64,000 bases of DNA from Prochlorococcus marinus XMU1408 (GTDB lineage Bacteria; Cyanobacteriota; Cyanobacteriia; PCC-6307; Cyanobiaceae): NCBI RefSeq assembly GCF_003208055.1, contig NZ_QJUE01000001.1, positions 186,001 through 250,000 of the forward strand. The letters run 5' to 3'. The notes beneath the pieces are model-generated. The model had not been told where the DNA came from and did not search any database. It was given only the letters and a program-made list of their open reading frames with translations. Positions 1 to 9,744 of the stretch are shown here, in pieces (the stretch's first letter is position 1; every line of letters begins with the position of its first letter). Both the position numbers and the translations under genes were made by a program.

Positions 1-564
1 ATACATCCTTTTTGGTTGCCTTTTGCTTTATTATGTGGTCCACCAATTGCTTGGTTAATTAACAGAAAAGATTATGATTATGTTCTTGCTAGGAAAATAT
101 TAAGCATAATCCCTTATGTAATATCTTTCATTGGATTATCTCTATTGATTCTCTCTTTACTATTGAAATTCAACTTATTAAATTGGGGAGAAGAATACTT
201 TAATATAATTTTTTCTATAAGTTCTGGTTGGCTGATTGGGGCACGATTACTATCAAATTCAAGAAAGAATATTAGGAAAATTGGTTTTTTGGGGATAATT
301 CTAGGAAGCGTAATTGGCTTAATCTTCTTTGTAAGTTCAAAATTTTGGTTATGGGAAATAAATGAGAATTGGGATGTAAGACCAGTAGCTGAATTGATAT
401 CTGACTTACCTAATCAAGAAATTTATATTGGTAATAGCTTTGAGCGTCCAAGTTTAAATTGGTATGCACAAAAACAAATAAAAAGTTTTGACAAGAAAAC
501 TCAGACTAAATGCAAGGTTATTAAGGAAACTAATGATTGGGATCTTTATACATGCAATGAATAA
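1..564 (+). CDS. ArnT-like glycosyltransferase, C-terminal part (cut by window start)
   Basis: The reading frame is open from base 1 (I-H-P-F-W before the first possible start at 16), so only the C-terminal part is present. What remains holds several strongly hydrophobic segments (about residues 27-51, 62-76 and 90-108 counted from base 16) and ends in a short soluble tail. The HPFW-L-PFALL stretch and the membrane layout resemble the C-terminus of polyprenyl-phosphate sugar transferases (PMT/ArnT, GT83), integral membrane enzymes that move a lipid-linked sugar onto an acceptor. The catalytic N-terminal half lies outside, so substrate cannot be judged and the family call is tentative. Confidence 0.6.
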   Translation: MHPFWLPFALLCGPPIAWLINRKDYDYVLARKILSIIPYVISFIGLSLLILSLLLKFNLLNWGEEYFNIIFSISSGWLIGARLLSNSRKNIRKIGFLGIILGSVIGLIFFVSSKFWLWEINENWDVRPVAELISDLPNQEIYIGNSFERPSLNWYAQKQIKSFDKKTQTKCKVIKETNDWDLYTCNE

Positions 565-645
565 ATTAAATATTATTTTTTTAACATATTTTTCACTTAT
601 TTTGATTTTTTTTGCAAGAATTAAATAGTTATTAGTTTTTTTAAA

Positions 646-909
646 GTGTATTGTATCGAGCTTACTATTAAGTTAAGCCCTTTACCTTTGATAGTTCAGA
701 GGAAAGAGCATGAAGATGCTAAACGAGTTTATTCTGAAGTTATAGATTCTATTCAGAAAGGTAATCAAAGGCTTTTAGAATTGACCTGTGAAAAAGTTGA
801 GGATAAAAAAATTACTGTTCTAGTAAGTGAAATTATTGCTATACAAATTTATGAAAAAACAAGTAGTGGTGGCAGTAGTAAACGTCCTGGATTTTCACTT
901 GAAAATTAA
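646..909 (+). CDS. UPF0367 family protein
   Basis: An 87-residue protein with a GTG start. The N-terminal [20 protein letters not shown] pattern, a central ELTCEK motif and an SEI-A-QI-EK segment match my recollection of the cyanobacterial UPF0367 family, whose function is unknown. It ends in a Gly/Ser-rich stretch. It has no membrane segment or signal peptide. The next gene, an ABC ATPase, begins 23 bases downstream on the same strand, so the two may be co-transcribed. The length is typical for the family. I make no functional claim. Confidence 0.75.
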   Translation: MYCIELTIKLSPLPLIVQRKEHEDAKRVYSEVIDSIQKGNQRLLELTCEKVEDKKITVLVSEIIAIQIYEKTSSGGSSKRPGFSLEN

Positions 910-932
910 GAGAAAATGGGAGTTATTCAATT

Positions 933-1616
933 TTGAAACCAACTGAGTTTGGCGATTTGGAATTCGATAAAGTTTCTTTTTCTTGGCCCAATGGAGTCAA
1001 TGTTATTGATCAATGCTCGTTTTCAATTAAAAAACCTGGGTTGTGGATGTTGGTAGGAGAAAATGGAAGTGGTAAAAGTACCTTGTTTCGCCTAATAACT
1101 GGAGTAATTCGACCTAAAAGTGGAAGAGTTTTCTGTTCTTTGAAGCCATCATTGGTTTTTCAAAATCCAGACCATCAATTGCTTATGCCAACTTGTAAAA
1201 GTGAGTTGATCCTTTGTGTACCGAAAACTATTCCTCAAAGTAAGTTATTTGAGTTGATTCAATCAGCCCTTGAAAAAGTCGATTTAGGAGAAATGTTAGA
1301 TAGACCTATTCATACCCTTAGTGGAGGACAAAAGCAGCGATTAGCTCTTGCTTGTGCAGTGGTAAGTGATTCTAATTTACTTTTACTTGATGAGCCGACT
1401 GCTCTTTTAGATCCTCAAAGTCAAAAGTCAGTCTTAAAAGTTGTGAAGAAGTTAACAAGTTCCTCAACTGATCCAATTACTGCAATATGGGTAACTCATC
1501 GTTTAGAGGAATTGTTTTACTGTGATGGTGCGGCAATACTTAAAAATGGAGCTATTGGAAAATGGGATTCTGGTTCAAAAGTGTTCCAACAATTAAAATC
1601 ACTTGCCCTTAGGTAG
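933..1616 (+). CDS. Cobalt/ECF-type ABC transporter ATP-binding protein
   Basis: A 227-residue ABC ATPase. Visible motifs are Walker A GENGSGKST (42-50), Q-loop VFQNPD (Gln77), signature LSGGQ (129-133), Walker B LLLLDEPT (about 149-156) and switch His189 in WVTHR. The VFQNPDHQLL context is typical of CbiO/EcfA-type ATPases that energise uptake of metals or vitamins. No transmembrane or substrate-binding partner is adjacent, so substrate is unknown and partners must be encoded elsewhere. The TTG start at 933 follows GGGAG at 918-922; the only nearby ATG (916) reads into a stop after six codons. Confidence 0.8.
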   Translation: MKPTEFGDLEFDKVSFSWPNGVNVIDQCSFSIKKPGLWMLVGENGSGKSTLFRLITGVIRPKSGRVFCSLKPSLVFQNPDHQLLMPTCKSELILCVPKTIPQSKLFELIQSALEKVDLGEMLDRPIHTLSGGQKQRLALACAVVSDSNLLLLDEPTALLDPQSQKSVLKVVKKLTSSSTDPITAIWVTHRLEELFYCDGAAILKNGAIGKWDSGSKVFQQLKSLALR

Positions 1617-1645
1617 CTGGCAAGGTTAAGTTCTTAATGTTGTAA

Positions 1646-1717
1646 TCCTCGGTAGCTCAGCGGTAGAGCGATCGGCTGTTAACCGATTGGTCGCAGGTTC
1701 GAATCCCGCCCGGGGAG
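1646..1717 (+). tRNA. tRNA-Asn (anticodon GTT)
   Basis: A 72-nt cloverleaf. The 7-bp acceptor stem pairs 1646-1652 with 1710-1716 (one T-G wobble), with discriminator G at 1717. The anticodon stem is ATCGG (1671-1675) with CCGAT (1683-1687), and the anticodon GTT is at 1678-1680, so the tRNA reads Asn codons. The T-arm contains GGTTCGAATCC. The 3' CCA is not encoded; bases after the discriminator are TTT, so CCA must be added by an enzyme such as the cca product in this window. Confidence 0.97.
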
Positions 1718-2089
1718 TTTTTAAAAAAAATTGAAATCATTGATTGACTGTCATATAAATTTTTTGGAATTTTCTAGATTCAAAAACTATTTATTAATCG
1801 ACAAGAGGAAATAAATATTCCAAGGAAAGCTTTTTATGTGCGTTTTCTAAGCAAGTTTTCAGAGATCCTTAACAGAAACACCTTCGAATTGGAAGACTTT
1901 CTAAAGACAGTAGAACTTTTTTTAGTTTTTTATCTTATGAAAAATCAGTGATAGCAGATGATCCTGCGGATTAAGCTATGGATAACCGGATTTTTCGAAT
2001 TCTGCAATAAAAACAAAATTTTGAGAGAATCATACAAATATTTAGTAATCGCTGTTGCGAGTACTTTTTTGTTACTTTGGCAATTATTA
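1718..2089 (+). other. Long gap between tRNA-Asn and rpaA, no gene seen
   Basis: 372 bases of AT-rich sequence. A T-run and an A-run directly follow the tRNA and may help end its transcription. No reading frame here has a convincing start, ribosome-binding site and composition. It probably holds the rpaA promoter and a long leader. I could not find a known small-RNA signature by eye. Confidence 0.5.
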
Positions 2090-2887
2090 ATGAAGCCTTG
2101 CATTTTACTTATTGAAGACGACCAGGACATGAGAGACCTGGTTGCAGGGCATCTAGAACATACTGGTTTTGATGTTCAAAGAGCTGAGGATGGCATTAAG
2201 GGGCAAGCTCTAGCTTTGCAATATGCTCCTGATCTTATTCTTCTTGATTTAATGCTTCCAAAGGTTGATGGTTTAACCCTTTGCCAGCGCCTAAGAAGAG
2301 ATGAAAGGACAGCGGGAATACCAATACTTATGATTACGGCTTTGGGTGGTATTAAAGATAAAGTCACGGGATTTAACTCAGGTGCTGATGATTACATAAC
2401 AAAACCATTTGATTTAGAAGAATTACAAGTCAGAATAAAAGCTCTATTAAGAAGAACTAATCGTGCTCCTTTAGGAAGTAGTAATCAGCAAGAAATACTC
2501 AATTATGGACCTCTTACTCTTGTCCCTGAAAGATTTGAGGCGATTTGGTTTGAAGCTCCTGTGCGTTTAACTCACTTGGAATTTGAATTGCTGCATTGTT
2601 TAATGCAAAGGCATGGCCAGACAGTTGCACCTTCACTAATTCTCAAAGAAGTTTGGGGGTATGAACCTGATGATGATATTGAAACGATTCGTGTCCATGT
2701 AAGACATTTGAGAACAAAGCTTGAGCCTGATCCAAGAAAACCTAAATTCATAAAAACTGTTTATGGTGCTGGATATTGCTTGGAATTACCAACTGGGGAT
2801 AAAATAAATGAAATTCAACCCTTAATATTGCAAGCAAGAGAAGAGAGCTCTTCAAAAAAAAATACTGATGAAAGGGTCACTGTTTAA
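2090..2887 (+). CDS. rpaA: Response regulator RpaA (OmpR type)
   Basis: A 265-residue two-component response regulator. The receiver domain has the acidic pair E9-D10, phosphoacceptor Asp53 (LLDLMLP) and conserved Lys105 (TKPF). A winged-helix OmpR DNA-binding domain follows, with the [16 protein letters not shown] and [10 protein letters not shown] stretches characteristic of RpaA. In Synechococcus RpaA is the output regulator of the KaiABC clock and takes part in light-energy adjustment; that role is assumed here from homology. I chose ATG 2090 because [11 protein letters not shown] is the usual receiver start, although the frame stays open upstream to 1958. Its stop overlaps the holB stop by 4 bases. 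Confidence 0.9.
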   Translation: MKPCILLIEDDQDMRDLVAGHLEHTGFDVQRAEDGIKGQALALQYAPDLILLDLMLPKVDGLTLCQRLRRDERTAGIPILMITALGGIKDKVTGFNSGADDYITKPFDLEELQVRIKALLRRTNRAPLGSSNQQEILNYGPLTLVPERFEAIWFEAPVRLTHLEFELLHCLMQRHGQTVAPSLILKEVWGYEPDDDIETIRVHVRHLRTKLEPDPRKPKFIKTVYGAGYCLELPTGDKINEIQPLILQAREESSSKKNTDERVTV

Positions 2888-3843
2888 TTAATAAAGTTTA
2901 TTTCCAATAAAGCTACTTCCCAAGCCAGTCTTGGTTGTACGTAACTTATTAATTGTTGCCTAAGCTGCTCGAATTTTTTGATAAGAGTTGAATTTTTTTC
3001 TCTTTCCCAAATTCTATTTTGTTGGAAATTGATTAACCATAATTGATGATCTATATCTAGTTCATCGGTAATTTCTTTTGCTAGTTTTAATACTTCAATT
3101 TGATTAGTTAATTTCATTTCTAGCTTTTCTCGCAAACCATTTGAAATACCTAACCAATATTGAATATTTGTTAGGTATCGCCCTGGGGATCCATATGAAA
3201 AGGCAATTAGTTCTTTAACTTTTTCTTTAGTTATATCATTTATTTCTTGAACGACTTTTAGGCTTTTAATGATTGTACTTACTTGATCATCATTTAAGCG
3301 TAGAAAAGGTACTATTTGACATCTTGATCGAATGGTTGATAATAATTTCTCGGGCCGTTGGGTTATTAGAATAAATAATCCTGCGTTTGGCTCTTCAAGG
3401 GTTTTTAATAATGCATTTGATGCAGATTCGTTCATCTTTTCAATATCTTCAATTATCACAATGCTTCGTTCTGATTCCAATGGCTTCTTGGCTAAGAATT
3501 CTATTATTTCTTTAATTTGATTAAGTCTTATTTGAGCTGGTGATTTTATATTTATACTTTCTAATTTTGCTTTTTCCTGAGAAATACTTTTACCTTGAAC
3601 CATATAAGATGGTTCTATAAATAATAAGTCAGGATGATTATTATTTTCTATTTTCCTCTTGGTGTCTTCTTTATCAGGATTTGTATTTAGAATTGATTGA
3701 ATAAAAACTTTTGCAGTTTTTTTTCTTCCTACTCCTTCTGGACCTGAGAATAAATATGCTGTTGAAATATGTTTTTTTGAAATAGAAGATTTTAAAATTT
3801 GAATTGCTAAATCTTGACCATATATTTTATTAAATTCATCCAT
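2884..3843 (-). CDS. holB: DNA polymerase III delta' subunit
   Basis: A 319-residue AAA+ clamp-loader subunit. It shows a degenerate P-loop [10 protein letters not shown] near residue 34, a Walker-B-like [10 protein letters not shown] segment, the sensor LLKTLEEP motif and an SRC arginine-finger motif. The four-cysteine zinc module of E. coli delta' is absent; the only cysteine I see is in SRC. The protein acts in the clamp loader that places the sliding clamp on primed DNA. It lies one base downstream of tmk on the same strand, a common bacterial pairing, and its stop shares TTAA with rpaA. The first ATG fits the family N-terminus. Confidence 0.9.
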   Translation of the reverse strand: MDEFNKIYGQDLAIQILKSSISKKHISTAYLFSGPEGVGRKKTAKVFIQSILNTNPDKEDTKRKIENNNHPDLLFIEPSYMVQGKSISQEKAKLESINIKSPAQIRLNQIKEIIEFLAKKPLESERSIVIIEDIEKMNESASNALLKTLEEPNAGLFILITQRPEKLLSTIRSRCQIVPFLRLNDDQVSTIIKSLKVVQEINDITKEKVKELIAFSYGSPGRYLTNIQYWLGISNGLREKLEMKLTNQIEVLKLAKEITDELDIDHQLWLINFQQNRIWEREKNSTLIKKFEQLRQQLISYVQPRLAWEVALLEINFIN

Positions 3844-3844
3844 T

Positions 3845-4480
3845 TTATCTATCTTTTAATAACTTATTGATCTCAGATTTCATCTCGAATATAATTTCAT
3901 CTTTAGACTTCATAGCAGATATTTTTTTCCAATGATTCTCCTCAGATAATTCCTGAAAGCCTTTAGATACATTTGATAAAAAGTCTCTACCTTCTTTTTC
4001 CATTCGATCGTCTTTTCTACTTATTCTTCTTTTTATACTTTCGTCAACTGATATATCTAATAGAAATGTGATATCTGGAGAAATGCCTTGAGTGGCAATC
4101 CTTTCAAGATCTTTAATTAATTTGATATCTAATTTTCTACCATAACCCTGATAAGCAATTGTGGATCCACAAAATCTATCGCTTATTACCCAATCGCCTT
4201 TATTTAAAGATGGACGAATAATCTCATTTACATGTTGAGCTCTATCGGCGGCATAAAGTAAAAGTTCAGTAATCGAATCTGGGGTTTTTTCGATAGAAGT
4301 ATCTAGTAGAAGTGATCTAATAGATTGCCCTAATTGAGTTCCTCCTGGTTCTCTAGTAATAATTAAGTGATTATTATCAGGAATGAAATTAGTGCCACTA
4401 AGCCATTTTGATAATTGATTGATTTGAGTAGTTTTTCCAGAGCCATCAATACCCTCAACAACAATAAACTTCCCTTTCAT
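3845..4480 (-). CDS. tmk: Thymidylate kinase
   Basis: A 211-residue dTMP kinase making dTDP for DNA synthesis. It has P-loop EGIDGSGKTT (residues 9-18), the TREPGGT motif near 42-48, the DRF motif at 101-103 and an Arg/Lys-rich lid near RRISRKDDR. Its length is standard. It begins inside the stop of the upstream P-type ATPase gene (4-base ATGA-type overlap at 4477-4480) and ends one base before holB, so ctpA-tmk-holB looks like one operon. The start is fixed by MKGKFIVVEG, which abuts the P-loop as in other family members. Confidence 0.95.
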   Translation of the reverse strand: MKGKFIVVEGIDGSGKTTQINQLSKWLSGTNFIPDNNHLIITREPGGTQLGQSIRSLLLDTSIEKTPDSITELLLYAADRAQHVNEIIRPSLNKGDWVISDRFCGSTIAYQGYGRKLDIKLIKDLERIATQGISPDITFLLDISVDESIKRRISRKDDRMEKEGRDFLSNVSKGFQELSEENHWKKISAMKSKDEIIFEMKSEINKLLKDR

Positions 4481-6807
4481 TTTGACTTCAAAGATAAAGC
4501 ATTAAAGACAACGCTTATTGAGCTCAAAGCCATAAGTAAAGCCGCCAATGGAGGAGAAAGTAATAAGCCGAAGGAAGGTAAAAGTAGTCCTGCTGCGATA
4601 GGTAAAGCAATTAAGTTGTATCCAAATGCCCATGCAAGGTTTTGTCTTATTTTAAGCATTGCTTGTTTCGATAGTTGTAAAGAATTTGGTAATGCTTCCA
4701 AGTTCTCTCCTAATAAAACAAGATCAGCAGAATCTTGTGCTATTTGAGTTCCTGTCCCTATAGCGACTCCTAAGTCTGCAGCGGCGAGAGCTGGAGCATC
4801 ATTAATTCCATCTCCTATCATTGCAACTAAACCCTTATTTTTTAAATCGTTTAACTTATCTAGCTTGTCTGAAGGTAACATTTGCCATTCAATTTGTTTT
4901 TTACTAAAACCTAATTTTTCTCCTAAAGATATAACTGCTGAATCTCTATCACCACTGAACAAACTTAGTGAAAAGCCTCTAGAGCGCAATTTGTTTATTG
5001 AAAGGAAAGCATCTTTCCTTATCTGGTCATCAATTAAGAAAAATCCTAATAATTTTTCCTCCATAGCAACTGCAACTATAGATTGAGATTTACTTTTTGA
5101 AAGCTTGAAATTTTCTTCAATAATTTCATTCCATTCAACTCCTTCACTCCTTATCCATTCGGGAGTTCCAACTCTTATTAATCCATCTAAATCTTGGATT
5201 TTGCCAGATAAGCCTTTCCCTGCAAATGTCATTGAGGATGAAACTTGCTCTAATATGATTTCTTTTTTATTTGCTTCTTGAATAATTGCTTGAGCAAGCG
5301 GATGTCTACTATCTTGCTCTATGCTTGCTGCCAATCTCAGCATTTCTTTTCTTGTTGTGTCTTGGTTTTCCCAGGAGCCCACAACTAAAGGTCTTCCAAT
5401 TGTGAGAGTTCCTGTTTTATCAAAAATGATTTGACTTACTTTGGATGCCATTTCAATTACATCACCCCCCTTGAAAAGCCAACCTCTTTTTGCAGCTTCC
5501 CCTGAGGCAACAGTTATTACTGTTGGAGTAGCAAGACCTAAAGCACATGGACAAGCAACAACTAAAACAGCTATCGATAATTGAAATGAGAGACCAATTG
5601 GTGTTTGAGCTGCATTCATTAAATGATCATGCAAATGATGACTTTGCATAAAACCTGAATTAGAAACCTCTAAAACTTCTGGCCATATTTTTGTTCCAAT
5701 CTTCCACCAAAAAAGAAAAGTAATAAATGCAAGTGATGTAACTCCATAGCAGAAAATTCCTGCAACCTTATCAGCTAATCCTTGAATCGGCGCTTTTCTG
5801 GCTTGGGCTTCTTCTACTAAACTAATTATTTTAGCTATTGCTGTTTCCGAACCTATTTTTTGTACTTCTAGAGTAATTGTTGATTCTAAATTCAAGCTAC
5901 CTGAAGGGAGTTTGGTGCCTGGGGATGCGTCTAATGGTAAAGATTCTCCAGTTAAACTTGAGATATCTATCGCTGAATTTCCTTTTATAACTAATCCATC
6001 AACTGGGATTCTATCTCCGGCTAATAATTGGATCTTTTCTCCTGGTCTTAACGCCCCTATTCTGATTTCACGAGTTTCATTATTTTCTAAAACTAAATTT
6101 GCTGTTTCAGGTTGTAATTTTGCTAATTCTTTTAATGCAGTGCCTGTTTTGATTCGAGCACGTTCTTCTAAAAAACGACCTAACAAGACAAATCCAAGCA
6201 GCATCACTGGTTCATTGAAAAAACATGGCCAACCAACTCTTGGCCAAATCAAAGCAATTATGCTTGCGATGTAAGCACTCAACACACCAAGACTGACTAA
6301 AGTATCCATTGTCGGTGTGAAAATCATTGCTGAATTTATACCTGCTTTTAAAATTGATCTTCCTGGTCCAAGTAAAGAAAATGTTGCTAGTGCAGCATGA
6401 AATGGTAATGATCCAATAATTGGGACAGATATTTGTTGTCCCTCAACTAAGTGTCCCATTCCAGAGAGAATTAGTAATGAAGTGGCAATTATTAATTGTC
6501 GCCATTTATTCCATAAATTTAGATTTTCGTTTGTCTCTAATTCGATATTCTTAGAAACTGTTTGATAGTCTCTTTCTTTTGAAGGAAAACCTTTAGATGT
6601 AAGAGTTTGTATTAGGTCAGTAAGCGATTGATTAGGCTCTTCAATTTCTATAAAAGCAGTTTTTGTCACTAAATTAACGCTTGCATTATTTACCTTGGGG
6701 TAACTTTTAATTATTTTTTCAACTGCCTGAACGCAACTTCCGCACTTCATCCCATCTATATCAAGCAGAATTGAATTTTTGCTTTGGGCAATCTTTTTGT
6801 TGCTCAA
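4477..6807 (-). CDS. Copper-type P1B heavy-metal ATPase
   Basis: A 776-residue membrane pump. An N-terminal HMA domain carries GMKCGSC (Cys22, Cys25). Then come TGES (286-289) in the actuator domain, the CPC membrane metal site (419-421), phosphorylation motif DKTGTLT (463-469), the SRHPLA nucleotide-binding motif and MIGDGINDAPAL. C-terminal YN and M--SS pairs fit the Cu(I) subclass. An unusual His cluster (H390, H391, H393, H395) lies in the loop just before the CPC helix. Cyanobacteria use such pumps (CtaA, PacS) to feed plastocyanin and cytochrome oxidase; which of the two this is cannot be told by eye. It leads the tmk-holB operon. Confidence 0.9.
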   Translation of the reverse strand: MSNKKIAQSKNSILLDIDGMKCGSCVQAVEKIIKSYPKVNNASVNLVTKTAFIEIEEPNQSLTDLIQTLTSKGFPSKERDYQTVSKNIELETNENLNLWNKWRQLIIATSLLILSGMGHLVEGQQISVPIIGSLPFHAALATFSLLGPGRSILKAGINSAMIFTPTMDTLVSLGVLSAYIASIIALIWPRVGWPCFFNEPVMLLGFVLLGRFLEERARIKTGTALKELAKLQPETANLVLENNETREIRIGALRPGEKIQLLAGDRIPVDGLVIKGNSAIDISSLTGESLPLDASPGTKLPSGSLNLESTITLEVQKIGSETAIAKIISLVEEAQARKAPIQGLADKVAGIFCYGVTSLAFITFLFWWKIGTKIWPEVLEVSNSGFMQSHHLHDHLMNAAQTPIGLSFQLSIAVLVVACPCALGLATPTVITVASGEAAKRGWLFKGGDVIEMASKVSQIIFDKTGTLTIGRPLVVGSWENQDTTRKEMLRLAASIEQDSRHPLAQAIIQEANKKEIILEQVSSSMTFAGKGLSGKIQDLDGLIRVGTPEWIRSEGVEWNEIIEENFKLSKSKSQSIVAVAMEEKLLGFFLIDDQIRKDAFLSINKLRSRGFSLSLFSGDRDSAVISLGEKLGFSKKQIEWQMLPSDKLDKLNDLKNKGLVAMIGDGINDAPALAAADLGVAIGTGTQIAQDSADLVLLGENLEALPNSLQLSKQAMLKIRQNLAWAFGYNLIALPIAAGLLLPSFGLLLSPPLAALLMALSSISVVFNALSLKSK

Positions 6808-6968
6808 GGGAATATGAATTTCTAGTACTTATTCTAAATTTAATAAATAAAAAACATCTTGCATTTATTTAATAATTTATTAATACATGAAAATTAGTTT
6901 TATTAATTCTATCCTTTTTTCTTATTTTCAGGCAGGATAGAATGATATGTATTGATGTTGGTTCAATT

Positions 6969-7490
6969 GTGCCTCGAAGTCAAAACAAAGACAATTTTCT
7001 TGATAAGGCTTTCACGAAAATGGCTGAAGGAATAGTGAAAGTGATGCCAATCGCCTCTAAAGAAAAGGAAGCCTATCTTTATTATAGAAAAGGTTTAGCA
7101 GCTCAAAATGATGGAGATTACTCAGAGGCTCTTGAGTATTATGAGGAGAGCTTAAAACTTGAAGACAATCAAGTTGATAGAGGTGAGACATTAAAAAATA
7201 TGGCAATAATTTATATGAGTAATGGAGATGAAGAGAGGGCCCTAAATACATATAAAAAAGCTTTGGGACAAAATCCCAAGCAGCCATCTTGCTTAAAAAA
7301 TATGGGTTTAATTTATGAAAAAAGAGGCAGAATGGCTCAAAGAAATGGTAATCAAGATGAAGGGGATATATGGTTTGACCAAGCTGCCGAAGTATGGAGT
7401 AAAGCAGTTCGCCTGTATCCTGGAGGATATTTAGATATAGAGAATTGGCTCAAGACGACAGGTAGAGGAAATGTTGATGTTTATTTATAA
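6969..7490 (+). CDS. ycf3: Photosystem I assembly protein Ycf3
   Basis: A 173-residue TPR protein. After a short [20 protein letters not shown]-terminus, three tetratricopeptide repeats run from about residue 35 to 145 (the first begins [17 protein letters not shown]). It ends [13 protein letters not shown], the usual Ycf3 tail. Ycf3 is a chaperone for assembling PsaA and PsaB in thylakoids. I chose GTG 6969 because MPRSQN is the conserved Ycf3 start; the frame is open back to ATG 6942, but those nine extra residues are not family-like. The gene has its own upstream region, divergent from the P-type ATPase, and faces radA. Confidence 0.92.
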   Translation: MPRSQNKDNFLDKAFTKMAEGIVKVMPIASKEKEAYLYYRKGLAAQNDGDYSEALEYYEESLKLEDNQVDRGETLKNMAIIYMSNGDEERALNTYKKALGQNPKQPSCLKNMGLIYEKRGRMAQRNGNQDEGDIWFDQAAEVWSKAVRLYPGGYLDIENWLKTTGRGNVDVYL

Positions 7491-7506
7491 ATAAATTCAT
7501 TGTTGA

Positions 7507-8886
7507 TCAAATATTATTTAACGCAACAATTAAAGCTTGATTTATATTTGATACTTTTATTATTTCCAAGTTCTGATTTGTTTCAAATTCATTTGTATGT
7601 ATTCCATCTGGGATAATTATTTTCTTATATCCAAGTCGAGTAACTTCATTAATTCTTTGTCGCATTTGCCTAACTAATCTTAATTGACCAGCTAGGCCTA
7701 TTTCACCAATAAATACGATACCTTCTTCAAGTTCAATATTTTTAAAGCTCGAAACTATTGCGGCAGCTATCCCTAGATCAGCCCCAGGTTCTTCAACTTC
7801 TAATCCTCCAGCCACAGCAAGATAACAATCGTATCTCGACAGTGATAAATTCATATTTTTTTCTAGAACTGCCAAAATCTGATGCAGCCTATTGATTTCA
7901 ATACCAGTGGTAGTTCTTCTTGGGCTGGAATAACTAGTGGGATTTAAAAGTGCTTGTATATCTATCGCTAATGGCCTTGTTCCTTCGCAAGTCACAATTG
8001 TTGAAATTCCAGGAGCTGAGGTTTTACTTAAAAACAAGTCACTTGGATTAGATACTTCCGATAATCCATTTGTTTGCATATCAAAGACTCCTAATTCAGA
8101 AGTGGCGCCAAATCGATTTTTTACACCTCTAAGTAGTCTGTGAGTAGCAAATTTATCTCCTTCAAAAGTGAGTACGGCATCAACAAGATGTTCTAGAACT
8201 TTTGGTCCCGCCAACATTCCATCTTTAGTGACGTGGCCAATTATTAAAAGAGATATGTTTTCTCTTTTGGCAATTTGCTGTAAAGCTGCTGAACATTCTC
8301 TAACTTGTGCTACTGATCCAGGAGAACTAGATAAATTTTGATCGTGTAAAGCTTGGATGCTATCAATAACTGCAACTGCAGGTTTTAAGTAATTAAGCTC
8401 TTTTATCACTAGCTCTAGATCAGTTTCTGCAAGTAAGTGAAGATTGGATTGAGAATTCTCAATTCGATTCCATCTGAGTTTTACTTGTTCAGCTGATTCT
8501 TCAGCGGCTATATAGAGCACTGATCTTTCATGAGCCATTGCAGTAGCACTTTGTAAAATCAAAGTGCTTTTCCCAATACCAGGTTCTCCACCAACTAATA
8601 CAAGCGATCCAGGGACTAATCCTCCTCCAAGCACTCTGTCAAATTCTTTATATCCACTAGGAATTCGGTTAATTATTTGGTTTTTTGTATGGCTTATAGG
8701 CTCTGATCTATATGGAGATTTTTCTGTAGCAGAATTAATCTTTGTGTAAATAGATTTATCTGTTTTTTGATTGATTTTTTCTTCTATTATTGAATTCCAT
8801 TCTCCACAATTGTTGCAGCGGCCAAAGAATTGTCTCGTTTGAGCACCGCAACTTTGACAGACATAAATAGAGACAGAACGAGACAC
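7507..8886 (-). CDS. radA: DNA repair protein RadA
   Basis: A 459-residue RecA-like branch-migration ATPase used in recombinational repair. It has an N-terminal zinc finger (C10-x2-C13, C24-x2-C27), Walker A GEPGIGKST (100-108), a Walker-B region near VAVIDSIQAL, the RadA-specific KNRFG motif (about residue 256) and a C-terminal Lon-protease-like domain. Length and domain order are standard. It begins with GTG. It is convergent with ycf3 and divergent from rpaB, with about 100 bases between the two start codons holding both promoters. Confidence 0.95.
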   Translation of the reverse strand: MSRSVSIYVCQSCGAQTRQFFGRCNNCGEWNSIIEEKINQKTDKSIYTKINSATEKSPYRSEPISHTKNQIINRIPSGYKEFDRVLGGGLVPGSLVLVGGEPGIGKSTLILQSATAMAHERSVLYIAAEESAEQVKLRWNRIENSQSNLHLLAETDLELVIKELNYLKPAVAVIDSIQALHDQNLSSSPGSVAQVRECSAALQQIAKRENISLLIIGHVTKDGMLAGPKVLEHLVDAVLTFEGDKFATHRLLRGVKNRFGATSELGVFDMQTNGLSEVSNPSDLFLSKTSAPGISTIVTCEGTRPLAIDIQALLNPTSYSSPRRTTTGIEINRLHQILAVLEKNMNLSLSRYDCYLAVAGGLEVEEPGADLGIAAAIVSSFKNIELEEGIVFIGEIGLAGQLRLVRQMRQRINEVTRLGYKKIIIPDGIHTNEFETNQNLEIIKVSNINQALIVALNNI

Positions 8887-8992
8887 TTAGTTGTAAAAAG
8901 GAAGTTGGTTGTAGTTGAATAAAGAAAGTGATCTTTAATTTTTGGTGCACCCTCATTTAAGATCTTTTAGCAGCCGCCAAATCTAAGGAAAA

Positions 8993-9739
8993 ATGACGGC
9001 CACTAGTACCTCAAAGGAAACCATCCTCGTAGCCGATGATGAGGCAAGTATTAGGAGGATCCTAGAAACTCGCCTATCCATGATTGGCTATCAGGTCGTT
9101 ACAGCTTGTGATGGCAATGAGGCGCTAGATCTTTTTAGAAATTGTGAGCCTGATTTAGTTGTGCTTGATGTCATGATGCCTAAATTAGATGGTTATGGGG
9201 TTTGCCAGGAACTAAGAAAGGAATCGGATGTCCCAATAGTTATGTTGACAGCTTTGGGGGATGTTGCAGACAGAATTACTGGTTTAGAGCTTGGTGCAGA
9301 TGATTATGTTGTCAAGCCATTCAGTCCAAAAGAATTAGAAGCCAGAATTAGATGTGTTTTGAGAAGAGTTGAAAAAGAGCAAATAGCTGGACTGCCTAAT
9401 TCAGGTGTTATTGCAGTTATGAATTTAAAGATTGATACAAATAAGCGTCAGGTTTATAGAAATGATGAACGTATCAGATTAACAGGCATGGAATTTAGCC
9501 TTTTAGAACTTCTTGTCAGTCGTTCTGGAGAACCTTTTAGTCGAGGCGAGATTCTGAAAGAAGTTTGGGGATATACACCTGAAAGGCATGTTGATACAAG
9601 AGTAGTGGATGTTCATATTTCTAGGCTTAGATCAAAGCTTGAGGATGATCCAGCAAATCCAGAATTAATTCTTACGGCAAGAGGAACAGGGTATCTTTTT
9701 CAGAGAATTGTCGATTCTATGATTCCTGAAGGATCATAA
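8993..9739 (+). CDS. rpaB: Response regulator RpaB (OmpR type)
   Basis: A 248-residue two-component regulator with a receiver domain (D15-D16, phosphoacceptor Asp59 in VLDVMMP, Lys108 in VKPF) and an OmpR winged-helix domain from about residue 140. The MTATSTSKETILVADDEASIRRI-type N-terminus is specific to RpaB, an essential cyanobacterial regulator that binds HLR1 sites and controls high-light and photosystem genes. AAGGA about 6 bases before the ATG is a good ribosome-binding site. The plsX start follows the stop by 5 bases, so the regulator appears co-transcribed with fatty-acid and phospholipid genes. Confidence 0.95.
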   Translation: MTATSTSKETILVADDEASIRRILETRLSMIGYQVVTACDGNEALDLFRNCEPDLVVLDVMMPKLDGYGVCQELRKESDVPIVMLTALGDVADRITGLELGADDYVVKPFSPKELEARIRCVLRRVEKEQIAGLPNSGVIAVMNLKIDTNKRQVYRNDERIRLTGMEFSLLELLVSRSGEPFSRGEILKEVWGYTPERHVDTRVVDVHISRLRSKLEDDPANPELILTARGTGYLFQRIVDSMIPEGS

Positions 9740-9744
9740 ATTCA

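Noticed and set aside
1958-2089. In-frame extension upstream of rpaA with a hydrophobic stretch
   Set aside because: Family alignment from memory places the RpaA start at [11 protein letters not shown] (ATG 2090). A membrane segment on RpaA would be without precedent, and the open frame is likely chance in AT-rich DNA.
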